NCBI GenBank assembly: GCA_030789695.1
Contig: CM061142.1
Location: 800,783,610-800,847,609, forward strand
DNA from: Scilla litardierei
Taxonomy: Eukaryota; Streptophyta; Magnoliopsida; Asparagales; Asparagaceae
Direction of reading: 5' to 3'
Length of the DNA stretch: 64,000 nt
The notes under the pieces were generated by a model. That model was not told the DNA's origin, searched no databases, and saw only the letters and a list, made by a program, of their open reading frames with translations. Positions 1 through 10,320 of the stretch are shown here, in pieces. The position numbers were made by a program, and so were the translations under genes. Numbering within the stretch: position 1 is the first letter of the stretch; the number at the start of each line of letters is the position of its first letter.

Positions 1-389
1 TCATCTTTCAATCTTCTACTTTTCTCAATCCATATAAATTATTACATATATATGAACATGCTTTGTTATTCAATACCCAAGTAGTAGAAGAAATAAAGAG
101 TATGTTTTGAATGAAAGACACACATGAAGATGAGGCATCACAGTGTCCCTTCTTCTTAAAGGACTCCAAGTATTCCTTGCAATTCCTCTTCTAGTGCTCA
201 GACTTATTGTTGTAAAAAGTTCAGAGATAAGAAGATGGTGCTATTAAAATTCAGAGAAAGGAATGGACTTATCATTAAGCCGAGGCGTGCTAGGCACTGT
301 CCTTAAGAGTAGATTTCTTCCCCTCAGAGTGAATACTCGATGCAAGGCAGGTCCAGCGGCTACCCTTCAGGATTCAACAGCAACGGCCT
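1..389. other. Unassigned stretch left of a copia LTR
   Basis: No coding region, RNA gene or repeat boundary that I can support. It lies just outside the 3' end (minus strand) of the adjoining copia LTR, so it may be the pre-insertion flank, or its right part may still be U5, because the outer LTR end is not fixed. Confidence 0.3.
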
Positions 390-1012
390 TGTAAGTGTGC
401 ACTCACAGTACAAGGCTCAAGCGAGCAGCAACAGTTCTTCGATCGCGTAGGAAGAGGAAGCTGGTCACAGGAGAAGATGCAAACAGCATGACAACAACAG
501 GGGAAGATGCGAACATCAGGACAGCAACAGCAACAGCAACGAAGGCAATTTTGTGGATGAAGGAAAATTATTTTCGCAGTACAGAAACTATTAACAGGCT
601 GAGTTTATATAGAGGAAAGATGTTACTGTTGGAATTCAGCCATCAAAGAAAAATAATAATTCAGCTATTAAAAGAGAATATGGCTGTTGAGAAATTAAAC
701 AGAGATTTAATGAAAATATGGCTGTTGGGAAAAATAAAAAAAAGGGCCTCCCCCAGGCGCGATGCCAGCGCACACACGCTAAGGGTTTCTGGATCCGTCG
801 TCCACATTTTCCATTCGACCCAACCAGATTTGGACTTGGCCCTCTGCTTGGGCTTATGCACCCGCGAGCTTCCCCTCATTCCTAGCCCATATACAAGTCC
901 AATAGCACATTAACACGAAGTCAATAATAAACTCCAACAAGATAGTTCTTCCATCCAATGTGGGACTAAAATTACACTTTGAATTGAAGAAATATAGACC
1001 AAAAATCCAACA
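390..1012 (-). mobile_element. 3' LTR of a minus-strand copia remnant
   Basis: On the minus strand the LTR opens with TGTTGGATTTTTGGTC at 1012, directly after a purine-rich run (tgggggat, 1013-1020). A TATA-like box (CTATATAAA) lies on the minus strand near 603-612. The first 212 bp recur at 1840-2051. The outer end near 390 is a guess, since there is no second full copy or target duplication to define it. An open frame at 395-913 crosses the LTR on the other strand and is not taken as a gene. Confidence 0.65.
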
Positions 1013-1628
1013 ATCCCCCACTATTCAAAATTCAAAGATAATGATATAAGAATCCAAGAAGAGGAACAAAATTGATGTGAGATCAAATACAACAATTCAA
1101 TACATTAGCAATGGTGACTTTCGGTCTATGAACCATTACTTAGGGAATGAAAGTGTTTTCTACAAGAAGTTGGTGAAACATATAGTTTCTATGAACCAAT
1201 CTCCTTTATTGTAAAACATTGACTCACAACCCATATTGAATCATCAATGAATAGTTGCTTGCTCTTACGGGTTGACACGTTTCGGCCATGCGCCATACCT
1301 GGATTTTCATGAGTGCTCTAGCGAATGTACCCAAATTCGCATAAGAAGCGGCCCCACTTCCACACCAATATAGGTGGACCCATCAAGTGTGCTCGACGAT
1401 TATGCACACCACCCAACAAGGGCTATGGTGTCCATTAAGATCCATAAGCTCATCCTCTCTCATCGTCGATAGCACTATCTACACCATAGGAAAGGGACAT
1501 GTAACATAATGATAGTGCTCCTCACGATCAACAAGTGACTTGTTGTTACCCATATAAACCTACTTCATGAGATCATCAATCACATAGGTTGGGTTACCAT
1601 CACTCTTGACCTATGTTTTATGTATAAG
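1013..1628 (-). other. Polypurine tract and 3' noncoding tail of the copia remnant
   Basis: This is the minus-strand stretch between the RNase H stop codon and the LTR. It starts the LTR with the purine run at 1013-1020, has no open frame of interest, and has the position and length usual for the pol-to-LTR tail of a plant Ty1/copia element. Confidence 0.6.
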
Positions 1629-1839
1629 TCACATCCCCCTCGATGTACTTTCCAATAACGTCTTATTTAGTGGTTTTGTCAGATGATCTGCCAAATTCAT
1701 CTCTGACCTCACATTTTCAAGGGATACTAGCCCATGATCTAGCAGATGCCTCACAATAGAGTGCCTTAGGCGTATATGCATGCTCTTCCAATTAAAAACT
1801 TTATTTTTGACTTTTGCAATTGCAGATTGACTATCATTT
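1629..1839 (-). pseudogene. pol: Copia RNase H C-terminal fragment
   Basis: Minus-strand translation gives the end of a Ty1/copia RNase H: DSQSAI at the upstream edge, then a KNKVFNWKSMHIRLRH segment, then NLADHLTKPLN and a terminal STSRGM before the stop at 1629. This is the classic C-terminus of plant copia polyproteins. Everything upstream in pol (protease, integrase, reverse transcriptase and most of RNase H) is missing; the frame runs directly into a stray LTR piece at 1840. It is a dead fragment. Confidence 0.85.
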
Positions 1840-2051
1840 TCCACATTTTCCATTCGACCCAACCAGATTTGGGCTCGGCCCTCTGCTTGGGCCCATGCAC
1901 CTGCGAGCTTCCCCTCATTCCTAGCCCATATACAAGTCCAAAAGCACATTAAGAAGAAGTCAATAATAAACTCCAACAAGAGAGTTCTCCCATCCAATGT
2001 GGGACTAAAATTACACTTTGAATTGAAGAAATATAGACCAAAAATCCAACA
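1840..2051 (-). repeat. Stray LTR 5' fragment between gag and RNase H remnants
   Basis: Near-identical to 801-1012, the U3 start of the 3' LTR of the same remnant, in the same orientation. Its outer edge on the gag side is exactly the LTR terminus (TGTTGG), and the other edge breaks off inside U3 next to RNase H. It replaces about 3 kb of pol. Either an abortive integration or repair copied from the nearby LTR would produce this. Confidence 0.8.
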
Positions 2052-2708
2052 CTTGTGACAAAAGAAAGTGTCGCCCTTTACAACCTTATTTTTTACTTTG
2101 CCTTCTTGATGCCACACTTAGGCTTAGTAAACTTCGTCTTCCCTTGCGACTTGCTTTGAGATAAGAAGAAGACCTAGTAAGATTAACATGTATCTTTTCC
2201 ATCGAAAAGGAACTTTCTGCCTACCTCAACATAGTTAGGAGTTCTGAATGTATGCAATCCAGCTTGTTCATAATAAAGTTCAATATGAACTGAGAAATTT
2301 TACTAGGAAGAGACTAAAGAATTATATCAATATATAATCCATTGTCCAACACAAACCCTAACTATTCCAACTCTTTTCCAATCATCTTAAGGGCATGGTC
2401 TTGGACTAGTTTTTGGCAACCATCTTCGGCTGGAATAAATTCCTCGAAGTATCGAGTCTTATGATTCGAGACTGTTCTCCTTGTAACTCCATTGCAAGGT
2501 GAAATATGAAATGAATGTACATATTCTTGCGCCTCCTTTGTAAATCATTATATATGACAACGAACACAAGGTACTTGGTAGTGACACAGTCTTGAGTCCT
2601 AGTTTTATAGAGTTCAACATCTACATTACTAGACCTCTCATTTGGTGGGGTGGGTGGGGTTGCATCTAGGATGTATGCTAGTTTGTCATGATAATGCAAT
2701 ATTAACAT
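2052..2708 (-). pseudogene. gag: Decayed copia gag fragment
   Basis: Minus-strand frames give pieces of a copia Gag: DKLAYILDATPPTPP near 2640-2690, then FILNFIMNKLDCIHSELLTM near 2230-2290, and a lysine-rich tail (SKGKTKFTKPKCGIKK) near 2105-2150 leading towards a zinc-knuckle-like region. Several frame changes are needed to join them. The pieces and their order match the gag of common plant copia elements, and the fragment belongs with the RNase H and LTR to its left. Confidence 0.65.
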
Positions 2709-3692
2709 TTATATGCTAGTCTATATAATTAGGTCCAATGAGTTTAGTCTTTCGTAGGATAAGCTTGAAGCCATACAATTGATACTGCAGATAATAAATT
2801 TAAAGAGTTATGATAACATGAAGCAGATGTTCTAAATACGTAGATTGATTTTTATCTAATTATTTTCTCCTGCTAATTTTATTAAATATCTTCAACCCAA
2901 AAAGATAGCTGAAAAATAACAAATTAATTTTATAGTAGGCATTGGGATCTAACTATCATGAGACTAATAACATTAACTACCACCAACAAATTATTTTACT
3001 CCATAAATGGTATACAAACTCTTTGTCAATTACAACAATTCGTAATTATCAATCATGGTTTTCCACCAAATGCCTTTATGACCTTGACAGTCGTCAAGAA
3101 ATCATAAAATATTAGTCAAGTCTGTTCCCGCACATTTCTTATTCAGTTAAAGAAAATCATAGATCCATGTAACCAATGTTAAGAAGGTCATATGAGTTTC
3201 CTTACCAAATCCATCTCATAGTAACAAAAATGCATCACTTAGTAGTAATTATAATAGTTTAACCATGACTACCAAGTATATCACTATCACGTAAGTGATC
3301 TACACTTTTCAAATGACAGAGAACTACGGATAATTCTTAAAAGGATTTTAAACGTAATGGACTTAATATAATTAGAAAAAACTAAGAATGAAGATTACAA
3401 TTGGATTTAAAATTTTATGCTAATTAATTGTATAGTCAACAGTAAAATTAGAGGGATATTTTTCGTACTTGAAACACCAAAGACACATTCTGCTATTATG
3501 TTAACATCTCAAAATACCCCTTTTTAAGACATCATTATGAAAAAAATTAAAAACTAATGCTCTCAGCAAGACTATTATAATTTTCAATTTAAAATTGAGG
3601 GGTTTCGTATCCACTAATTAATCTAATTAATTATGTTCTCAATTTAAACTAATTTAAATTTACACACAAAATCTAATCGTATTAAAATTTGT
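2709..3692. other. AT-rich stretch without recognisable genes
   Basis: About 1 kb of AT-rich sequence with short homopurine and homopyrimidine runs. I found no coding frame, LTR end or inverted repeat. It may be the decayed leader of the copia remnant to the left or older intergenic DNA. Confidence 0.4.
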
Positions 3693-4084
3693 GGCTTAAT
3701 TTCATAAAACTACCTCATACTTTCGCTGAATTCCAAAAAAAAAACCACCTCTTACTATGATATAATCGCAAAACTACTCTAAACTTATCATGTTTCGATA
3801 AACCCCCTAATGTCTCTTAAAAAATTGAATTAACAAAATTACCCCCACTTTTCCTTTTGAAATAATAATACACAAAAAACATTATAAAAGTAAGTTAAAT
3901 TGCATTTTAGGCATTACTTGACACTTGACCATCACGTGCTCATGTTAAACAAGTAGTCGTCGCGTTGGAGACTTTTCTGAAACCTAAAATGAAAGTATGA
4001 GCTAGTTTTGCGATTAGATCATAGTAAGAAGTAGTATTTTTTGGAATTCAGCGAAAGTATGAGATAGTTTTGTGAAATTAAGCC
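3693..4084. mobile_element. 392-bp MITE with long terminal inverted repeats
   Basis: The left end (GGCTTAATTTCATAAAACTA) and the right end, read in reverse complement (GGCTTAATTTCACAAAACTA), stay similar for about 80-90 bp. The middle has no coding capacity. Long inverted repeats on a sub-400-bp element suggest a Mutator-like or similar DNA MITE. The flanks (aaaatttgt and aaatttttt) are alike but not a clean target duplication, so the superfamily is not settled. Confidence 0.8.
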
Positions 4085-4283
4085 AAATTTTTTTAATAAT
4101 TACTTGGACACATGGGAACATTCTAAAATGTTAGGTTAGATAATTATCAGCAGAGTGGTCAAAGTATATTTATAATCATTATGTATATAATCTAATTATA
4201 ACATAAAAGCAACAATAAAATATTGTATGTAAGCATGTTATCGCATAATAATTTAAGCATGGAACAATATTAAATTCTAAACT
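4085..4283 (-). repeat. Diverged copia leader remnant (minus strand)
   Basis: Positions 4105-4163 match, on the minus strand, the folded leader block seen in Copia-1, Copia-2 and Copia-5: the run GTTAGGTTAG, then CAGCAGAG, then GGTC, is kept in the same order and spacing. This stretch is therefore the leader of an older element of the same group, into which Copia-1 inserted at AAACT (4279-4283). Confidence 0.5.
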
Positions 4284-4460
4284 TGTTGTGAGTTGAGTGA
4301 GGCCTTTAGCCTCCCTTCCCTCATCATCTCACCATTTACTCCACACTAACTTAGTGGGGAGTCCATTGGACTTCTAAAGCGAATGAATATATAGAGAGCC
4401 ATGGCTTATGCCATGGCTACTCTTAATTGAGATAATTTTACTCTCCAAAATCCTTTAACA
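4284..4460 (+). repeat. Copia-1 5' LTR
   Basis: 177 bp, TG...CA ends. It contains a TATA-like stretch (GAATATATAGAGAGCC) and the small palindrome GCCATGG...CCATGGC. It is almost identical to 10870-11046. Confidence 0.95.
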
Positions 4461-4475
4461 CGTTATCAGCACGTT
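4461..4475 (+). promoter_or_regulatory. Candidate Copia-1 primer binding site (non-canonical)
   Basis: The LTR is followed by CGTTATCAGCACG rather than the usual TGGTATCAGAGC of initiator-Met primers. Copia-2 has TATCAGCACG at the same place, which supports a shared primer site. Its reverse complement, GTGCTGATAACG, resembles the anticodon arm of a tRNA-Ile, so an internal tRNA fragment may prime, as is known for Drosophila copia. The tRNA assignment is inference. Confidence 0.5.
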
Positions 4476-4546
4476 GGCTCTCGTTCTTGAGCTTCTCCTT
4501 TTATCCCCTCAAATCACCTTCACCGCGTTTAGGAATCTTATTTGTT

Positions 4547-4627
4547 GCGATCCGTTGCGGCGATTTCTGCGTGTTGAAGCTCGATCCCTTGGAATCTTTG
4601 GTTGCAGCGATCCGTTGCGGCGATTTC
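4547..4627 (+). repeat. 21-bp direct repeat in the Copia-1 leader
   Basis: The stretch beginning GCGATCCGTTGCGG occurs at 4547-4567 and again at 4607-4627, 60 bp apart. It lies in the leader shortly after the primer site. Confidence 0.85.
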
Positions 4628-5157
4628 CACGGTGCATCGAGAGCGGGGATTCATTCCACGGATCTAATCTTTTTCGACGATCGTCCTTAGATCTAACGGA
4701 TCTAGAGGTAAACAATACAAATCCATTGATCGAACTTTTTGCGTGCGCTTGCTAAATCTGTGAATATGTTTTTCTAAGAGATCTACAGCCAGAAAATCAT
4801 ATTTCAACCACACAGATTTACAGACATCTGTTTTGAATAGATTAAATATATTTATTAAAAAAATCATCAAAAACATATGAAATTGGAGTAATTAATGTTA
4901 ACAGATTCTGGAATGAGAAAATGGGTTGTTTGGGCTCAGAACAAGGCATTTGATCGACTTTATTTAATCTGAGTATATAATCAACATCTCACGACCATGA
5001 ATTAAAGTGATTGGACTGTGATTTCATTTCGTCGTACTAATCGCTATGGTCCAGTAGAATTTGGTCATCGAATGGGAATTCCGCATCTCATTGATCATCA
5101 AATCACATATCATCTAATCACTAATTTTACCTAACATAATAACAAATTTTGCCTGTT

Positions 5158-5425
5158 TCGGGGGCTACTCGCCGGCGCCCCCCTTGTCGGGGGGCTCCTC
5201 CGTCGCGTGTACCACCGCCACCCCTGTCGGAGGAGGGCCTTGCCCGCCGCGTCGCCCCCCAGTCGGGGGTGGCTCTCCGCTGCGCCTCCCCCCTTTGTCG
5301 GGGGGCTCGGGGTTTTTCTTTGTGCCATCGCTCCGATCTTCGGGGCACCGTTGCAACCGATGCGTCGCTCTGCATGTTGGGGGAACGCTGCACCCTTGGC
5401 GCCGGTCTGATCCTCCGGTGAGGGG
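5158..5425 (+). repeat. GC-rich hairpin array in the Copia-1 leader
   Basis: A GC-rich island in an AT-rich leader with repeated C-run/G-run hairpins: C6-TTGTC-G6 at 5178-5194, a weaker CCCC-TGTC-GG unit near 5221, C6-AGTC-G5 near 5265-5279, and C6-TTTGTC-G6 near 5288-5305. The units are spaced about 40-50 bp apart. Several overlapping open frames on both strands here are by-products of the GC-rich repeats and are not called genes. Confidence 0.8.
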
Positions 5426-5786
5426 GCCTTTTTCCTCTCGCCGCTCGGCATTCCAATCATATAGTTTCTGCAAAGTTTTGTACAGGACATAGTCTTTATA
5501 ATTGTGGGCTAGTGTGTATTATTTCGATTGGCCCAACTTACTTATAAATCAAACTTCATTTGAGTGAGTGGGGTATTTTGCCTGTCCCATGCCTCTCGGC
5601 CTTTTTAGCCCATGCTATCAAACAATATATATATGTATACATATTTCAGAGTTATGACATGGATTGAGGGTTATGACAGTTTGCATATGGTTAGATTAAG
5701 TTTTAATCATAGAAGATTTAAGTCATCTTAATTTTCAAAATGGTTACCAAATTCTTCTGTTTCTTTCATTAGATAGCCTGTTTGTT
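5426..5786 (+). other. Copia-1 leader between the two hairpin arrays
   Basis: Noncoding leader sequence, AT-rich, without motifs that I recognise. Confidence 0.6.
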
Positions 5787-6161
5787 GGGCCTGCAGCCCA
5801 CTTGTAACCATGATAATAGATTCTATGGGCCTGCAGCCCCATTTAGCTTAATCATTATTTTTGCCTACCAAAGTTGGGCCTGAAGCCCAGTAAATCCAAT
5901 TACAATTTTAAATGTGTCAATTAGAATTTTAAAACTGGGCCTGAAGCCCAAATACTAATAACATTTTAATTTGACTTATTGGGCCTGAAGCCAAGTTAAT
6001 TCAATGACAATAATTAATTTGTTACTTTTTGGCAAATGGGCCTGCAGCCCAAATATTAATAATATATTAAAATAATATATTAAAATGATTAATTTTTATG
6101 GGCCTGCAGCCCCATTCAAAATATTAATTTATTTTAATTCCTTGTTATGGGCATGTCGCCC
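5787..6161 (+). repeat. Eight-copy GGGCC hairpin array in the Copia-1 leader
   Basis: Eight copies of GGGC-N5-GCCC lie at 5787, 5827, 5876, 5937, 5981, 6038, 6100 and 6149, separated by AT-rich spacers of about 27-50 bp. Most loops read CTGCA or CTGAA; the last is ATGTC with the stem intact, and the fifth copy has one stem mismatch (GCCA). Keeping the stem while the loop varies is what selection on RNA folding would leave. Confidence 0.9.
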
Positions 6162-6239
6162 AGTTCGTCATATTATAACACTCTTGCATTATTATTTATT
6201 TATGGAATATTAGGATTTTTCAAAATATAATTATCTTAA

Positions 6240-6304
6240 GGATCCTGCGACCGCTCTGCCGTTAGTCAACTAACCTAACGGTGTATGACGTCTCCCCGTG
6301 GTCC
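6240..6304 (+). promoter_or_regulatory. Conserved folded leader block, Copia-1 copy
   Basis: A 65-nt block with an outer stem GACCGC (6249-6254) with GTGGTC (6298-6303) and an inner stem CCGTTAG (6259-6265) with CTAACGG (6275-6281). It recurs at 12673-12737, at 44252-44314 on the minus strand, and in diverged form at 4105-4163. It lies upstream of gag, where plant LTR elements are expected to carry packaging or translation signals; the actual role is unknown. Confidence 0.8.
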
Positions 6305-6440
6305 GAGAGATTATTATATTTTATAGTCTCTATTTCCATATTTTATATGCTTGTGTTATATACATGCGTGGTTGTTTCTTTTGTGCATGTAGCATATTAT
6401 AAACTGCGTGGATGTTTATATAAGCTAAAATGTGATTTTT

Positions 6441-6681
6441 GGGATCGGCCAGTTTGATACCTTTTATATTCCTTGCAATTTTCTTTTCTTTTTGAGAGAA
6501 TTTGTAAGTGGGGATTAAATGTATTAATGCCAAAGACCGGTGTAGCGACAAATGAAGACGGAGATGAAATTTGCAAAATATTGGGACCCATTCTGGGTTT
6601 CCAACTTGTATTTTTCTTTTCTTTATGAACTATATATCGGACTATGGACTTTTGAACGTTCTTGGGTATCTGGCCGATCCC
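6441..6681 (+). promoter_or_regulatory. Long-range stem in the Copia-1 leader
   Basis: GGGATCGGCCAG at 6441-6452 is perfectly complementary to CTGGCCGATCCC at 6670-6681, enclosing about 217 nt just upstream of gag. Copia-2 has the equivalent pair with a compensated outer base pair. Confidence 0.75.
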
Positions 6682-6763
6682 CACATTTTACTTATTTTTA
6701 TTTATTTTTTTGCATGAATTTACATTTTAATTAATTAATGCTTTTTTTAAATTGCATAGATAA

Positions 6764-7771
6764 ATGACAAAATTGGCATACGTCGATTTCGAAGTTCTTG
6801 ATGCTGTAGGAAAAAATTATCTGAGTTGGCGAGTGGACTTGAAGTTCTGCTTGCATTCGATGGCCCTCCTTGGCTCAATTTTGGCTCCTTCATCGGCCAC
6901 AGCAGCGGCCGATGCTTCTGCTACATCTAGCAGCACTTCTACCACTGTCTCCGATGTGGATAAGGCGAAAGCCATTATCTATATTAGGAGACATATAGAT
7001 AGGACCTTAAAGGCCGAATAACTTACGGTAGATGACCCAATTGAATTGTGGACAGCACTGGAGGCACGGTATAAACATCAAATTGATGTAATATTACCAC
7101 GTGCCAGTTATGAGTGGGAAAACCTCTGACTTCAGGACTATAAGTCCGTTGCTGAGTATAACTCTGCACTTCATAATATCACCTCATGCCTGAAGTTGTG
7201 TGGTGAAGAAGTGACTGAGCAACACATGTTGGAAAAGACATTTACCTCGTTTCACGAGAAAAATGCAATCCTCATGCAGCAGTATCGTGAACGCAACTTC
7301 ACGAAATTCTCTAACTTGATCTCATGCCTCCTTAGGGCAGAGCAGAATAGAGAATTACTACTTGCTACTCATAATCTACGACCAGCTGGTACTGCCCCTA
7401 TCCCTGAAGCCCACCACGTTTCTCCCCAGAAGTGGAAAAACAATAAGACGGGTAGAAAGAATAAAGGGAAGGCTGTAATGCAGCCAGCACGAGGAGAAGC
7501 AACCCAGACCAACAACAACAGAGAAATGAGAAACCTCACATGGAATCATAAGAACACTGACCAAGTGTCAATTCCTAACAAGAACTGGGAGGATAAATGA
7601 CGTCGATGTGGCATGACTGGACATTGGTCCAAAAATTTCCGCACTCCTCGCCATCTCCAGGAACTGTATCAGGCGAGCCAGAAGTCTCTGCCTGAAACAA
7701 ACTTGGCGGCTGTTCAGCCGCCAACGAATTTCACTGCAAATGACTTCGAGAATGAAGACCTGCTCGATTGA
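6764..7771 (+). pseudogene. gag: Copia-1 gag (three in-frame stops)
   Basis: A single 336-codon frame encodes a Ty1/copia Gag: an N-terminal FEVLDAVGKNYLSW motif, a central helical core (IIYIRRHIDRTLKAE, then LQDYKSVAEYNSALHNITS and MLEKTFTSFHEKN), a basic linker, and a C-terminal zinc knuckle ending LLD. It is broken by stops at 7019-7021, near 7127 and at 7598-7600. The knuckle reads RRCGMTGHWSKNF: the first cysteine lies under a TGA and the last is Phe, so it cannot bind zinc as in Copia-2 (CHNCGMKGHWSRVC). The start is the ATG right after the leader. Gag would form the virus-like particle and bind the RNA. Confidence 0.88.
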
Positions 7772-7889
7772 GCCCTATCTATATGTCTATGCATTTTAAA
7801 TTACACATAGCTTCATCTTTAGTTTGCTTTTGTACGAAGTTTTATTTGAATGTCATTTTACATTTACTTAAATAAAATTTCGTTTTGCT

Positions 7890-10320
7890 TATAGATGAAG
7901 TATGAAATATTGTGGACATTGCCTCGTTGCACTGGTGTAGCATTTATATTGCTCCCACATAAAACGAGACTATAAGATGCAAACTTCTCACCTTAAACAT
8001 ATAGGAATTTTTCACGTTTCAAGGATATTTCGTTTAAACGAACATAACTTGAAAACTGTGGATAATAAATATTGAATATCAATATGTAACTCGTCAAGAA
8101 GATGGCTAGAAGCCCATCTACTTACGATTTCATTGGACCCCCGTCGGGCCCCTATAATTACAGATATTCATCCTATAGAAAGCCAATTTGACTGAGCACC
8201 AGAAGTGCCTTTGATTGACATAGTTTTTAACTCAGGCAAAATAGACTTGGTCATCCTGGATCAGGGATGATGGACGCATCATCAAATGAATCCATTGGAG
8301 AACCTGAATGTTCTTCAAACGATTGAGTTTCCTTGTCCCCCTTTGTCTAAGGGCATACTTTTAGAGAGACCTTCCCCCCTGAAAGTGGGATGAGAGTCTC
8401 CTGACTTCATTGAGAGAATACATGGTGACCTTTGTGGGCCTATTCACCCCGCAAGTGGCCCATTTTCGGTACTTCATTGTACTGACTGATGCATCTACTA
8501 GATGGTCTTATTTGTGCCTTTATATTCACTCGCAACATAGCTTTCTCAAATCTAATAGTGTAGATGAATTCACTACACATATCATTCAAGACTTCTGCCA
8601 AGCAACTGGCATTGAAATTGAACATCCTGTAGCATGTTCATACTCATAATGGGTTACCAGAGTCTCTGGTAAAGAGACTCCAATGGATTTCATGTCCATT
8701 GTTAAATCCCAGTTACCCATTGTATTTAGGGACCAACACAATGCATTCTGCATCGCTTATCACGATACGACCCTCTTGTGGTCATATCTTATTGCTGATG
8801 CTGCTTGCTTATGGTTTACCACCAAGTCTTGATAAGTGTGTATTTGATGAGCAAAATCTCATTGAAATAGGCACGCAGTCTAAAGAAGCCTGAAACTTCT
8901 GAGACCATATCATGGGACACAAAATTCCTAAGCTCGTTATGATCAGCATACTTTTTCTGTGTGAAGAAGAGATCCAGAAGATCATTCACATTCAGACTAA
9001 AGTGCATCAATTACCGGATAAATTTACGGACAACCAAAAGATTGTTCATTCACACGTCCCTGCTGCCAACACGCCAGCTAGGATTGACATTCCCAAAGAT
9101 GGATGCAATCCACTGGCAGCAGAATTGGCTGTACCTTAATTGAAAAGAGGACACCTGCCAGGTTCAAAATATAATCTTCCTCAAAAGAGGAAGATTCCTG
9201 GATATATTAAAATGATCCACCCATAGGATGCTGAGCTCAACCAGCAACCTCTCCCCTCCTAATTTCCCCTGCAGAGGAAACAACAGGAGAAAAATCAGTA
9301 TATTACATACGTACTGGAGAGGTACTGGACAGATATAGCACAGTCGTCGTCGACGGTTTTGCTTTCGCTATTGCCGTTCACGTCGCTGAATACGACGATG
9401 ATGTCAACCCACTTTTCTATAGCATGAACGCATAGATTGGCCAAAGTGGGACGAGGCAATAAGAGTAGAGCTGGACTCACTCTTGAAAAGCAAAATCTTT
9501 GGACCAGTAGTCCATACACCTAAATGTGTAAAACCTGTGGAATATAAGTTGGATTTCATAAGAAATTGAAATGAAGGAAATGTGATCATTTTCGTACTAA
9601 GCCTAAACTTCTCTGAAAAAGGCAATAAATGCAGCTCATGGACGTTGTAACTGCATACATATATGGCAATATAGATATAGAGATCTATATAAAACTCCCA
9701 GAAGGGTATACTCTACCCCCAGAGATGAAAGAGAGACGTAGAAACGTATTCTCCATAAAGGCTACAAAGATCATTAGTTGATCTTAAGCAATATTCTGCC
9801 CATATATCTTTTTCAAAAGATCATTGACAGGATTTGTAATATTCGCCGTACATGTGGTCGACTTAAAGCAAATAGGATCTCCTGCAGAGACCATTGAGAT
9901 ATCAGATAGCTTTAAGCGTACCTTGGAAATGAAAAACCTAGGTATAACAAGATATTGTCTCGGCTTACATATTTAACAACTTCGCGATGGAACCCCTTAA
10001 TATCATTCATACACCTGGAGTTTATGAAGAATGATGTTCATTTGCATCCTATTACAAATGGATGCTTATTTATGACACCTTCCAGTCGCTGGAAGAGGGG
10101 GAGGACATCCTTGGTACCGAAGAGCCTAGCTTTAGTGTACTTGTTACACTTCTTTATCTGGCCAACTGCACTATCTTTGATAGAACGTCTGCAGTAAAGT
10201 TGTTAACCAGATACAGTATTGTCCTGGAGAACACCACTAGACCAAGGATAAGCTGCTTCTGCGCAACTTCCAAGGGTCAAGGAATATATATCGCATATGC
10301 AGGTTTAAAGATCATCGCGA
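7890..10320 (+). pseudogene. pol: Copia-1 pol, heavily decayed
   Basis: Pieces of pol in the usual copia order can be read across three frames. The integrase start is near 8380-8450 (RPSPLKVG then HGDLCGPIHPASGPF), followed by HNGLPESLVKRLQW near 8645-8690. The linker RIDIPKDGCNPLAAE is at 9085-9120. Reverse transcriptase pieces include MDVVTAYIYGNID near 9640, HVVDLKQIGS near 9850 where active elements have YVDD, and SLEEGEDILGTEE near 10090. At least a dozen stops or frameshifts make it inactive. No protease motif could be read with confidence. Confidence 0.85.

Noticed and set aside
395..913. 172-codon open frame
   Set aside because: It runs antisense through a copia LTR with a TATA box on the other strand; no known domain.
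5127..5492. Several overlapping open frames in the Copia-1 GC island
   Set aside because: They are open because of base composition and repeats; they lie in the leader, upstream of gag.
6240..6304. tRNA-like look of the conserved leader block (antisense TAGTTGACTAACGGCAGAGC resembles a D-arm)
   Set aside because: No matching acceptor, anticodon or T arms can be folded, and the conserved stems differ from a cloverleaf.
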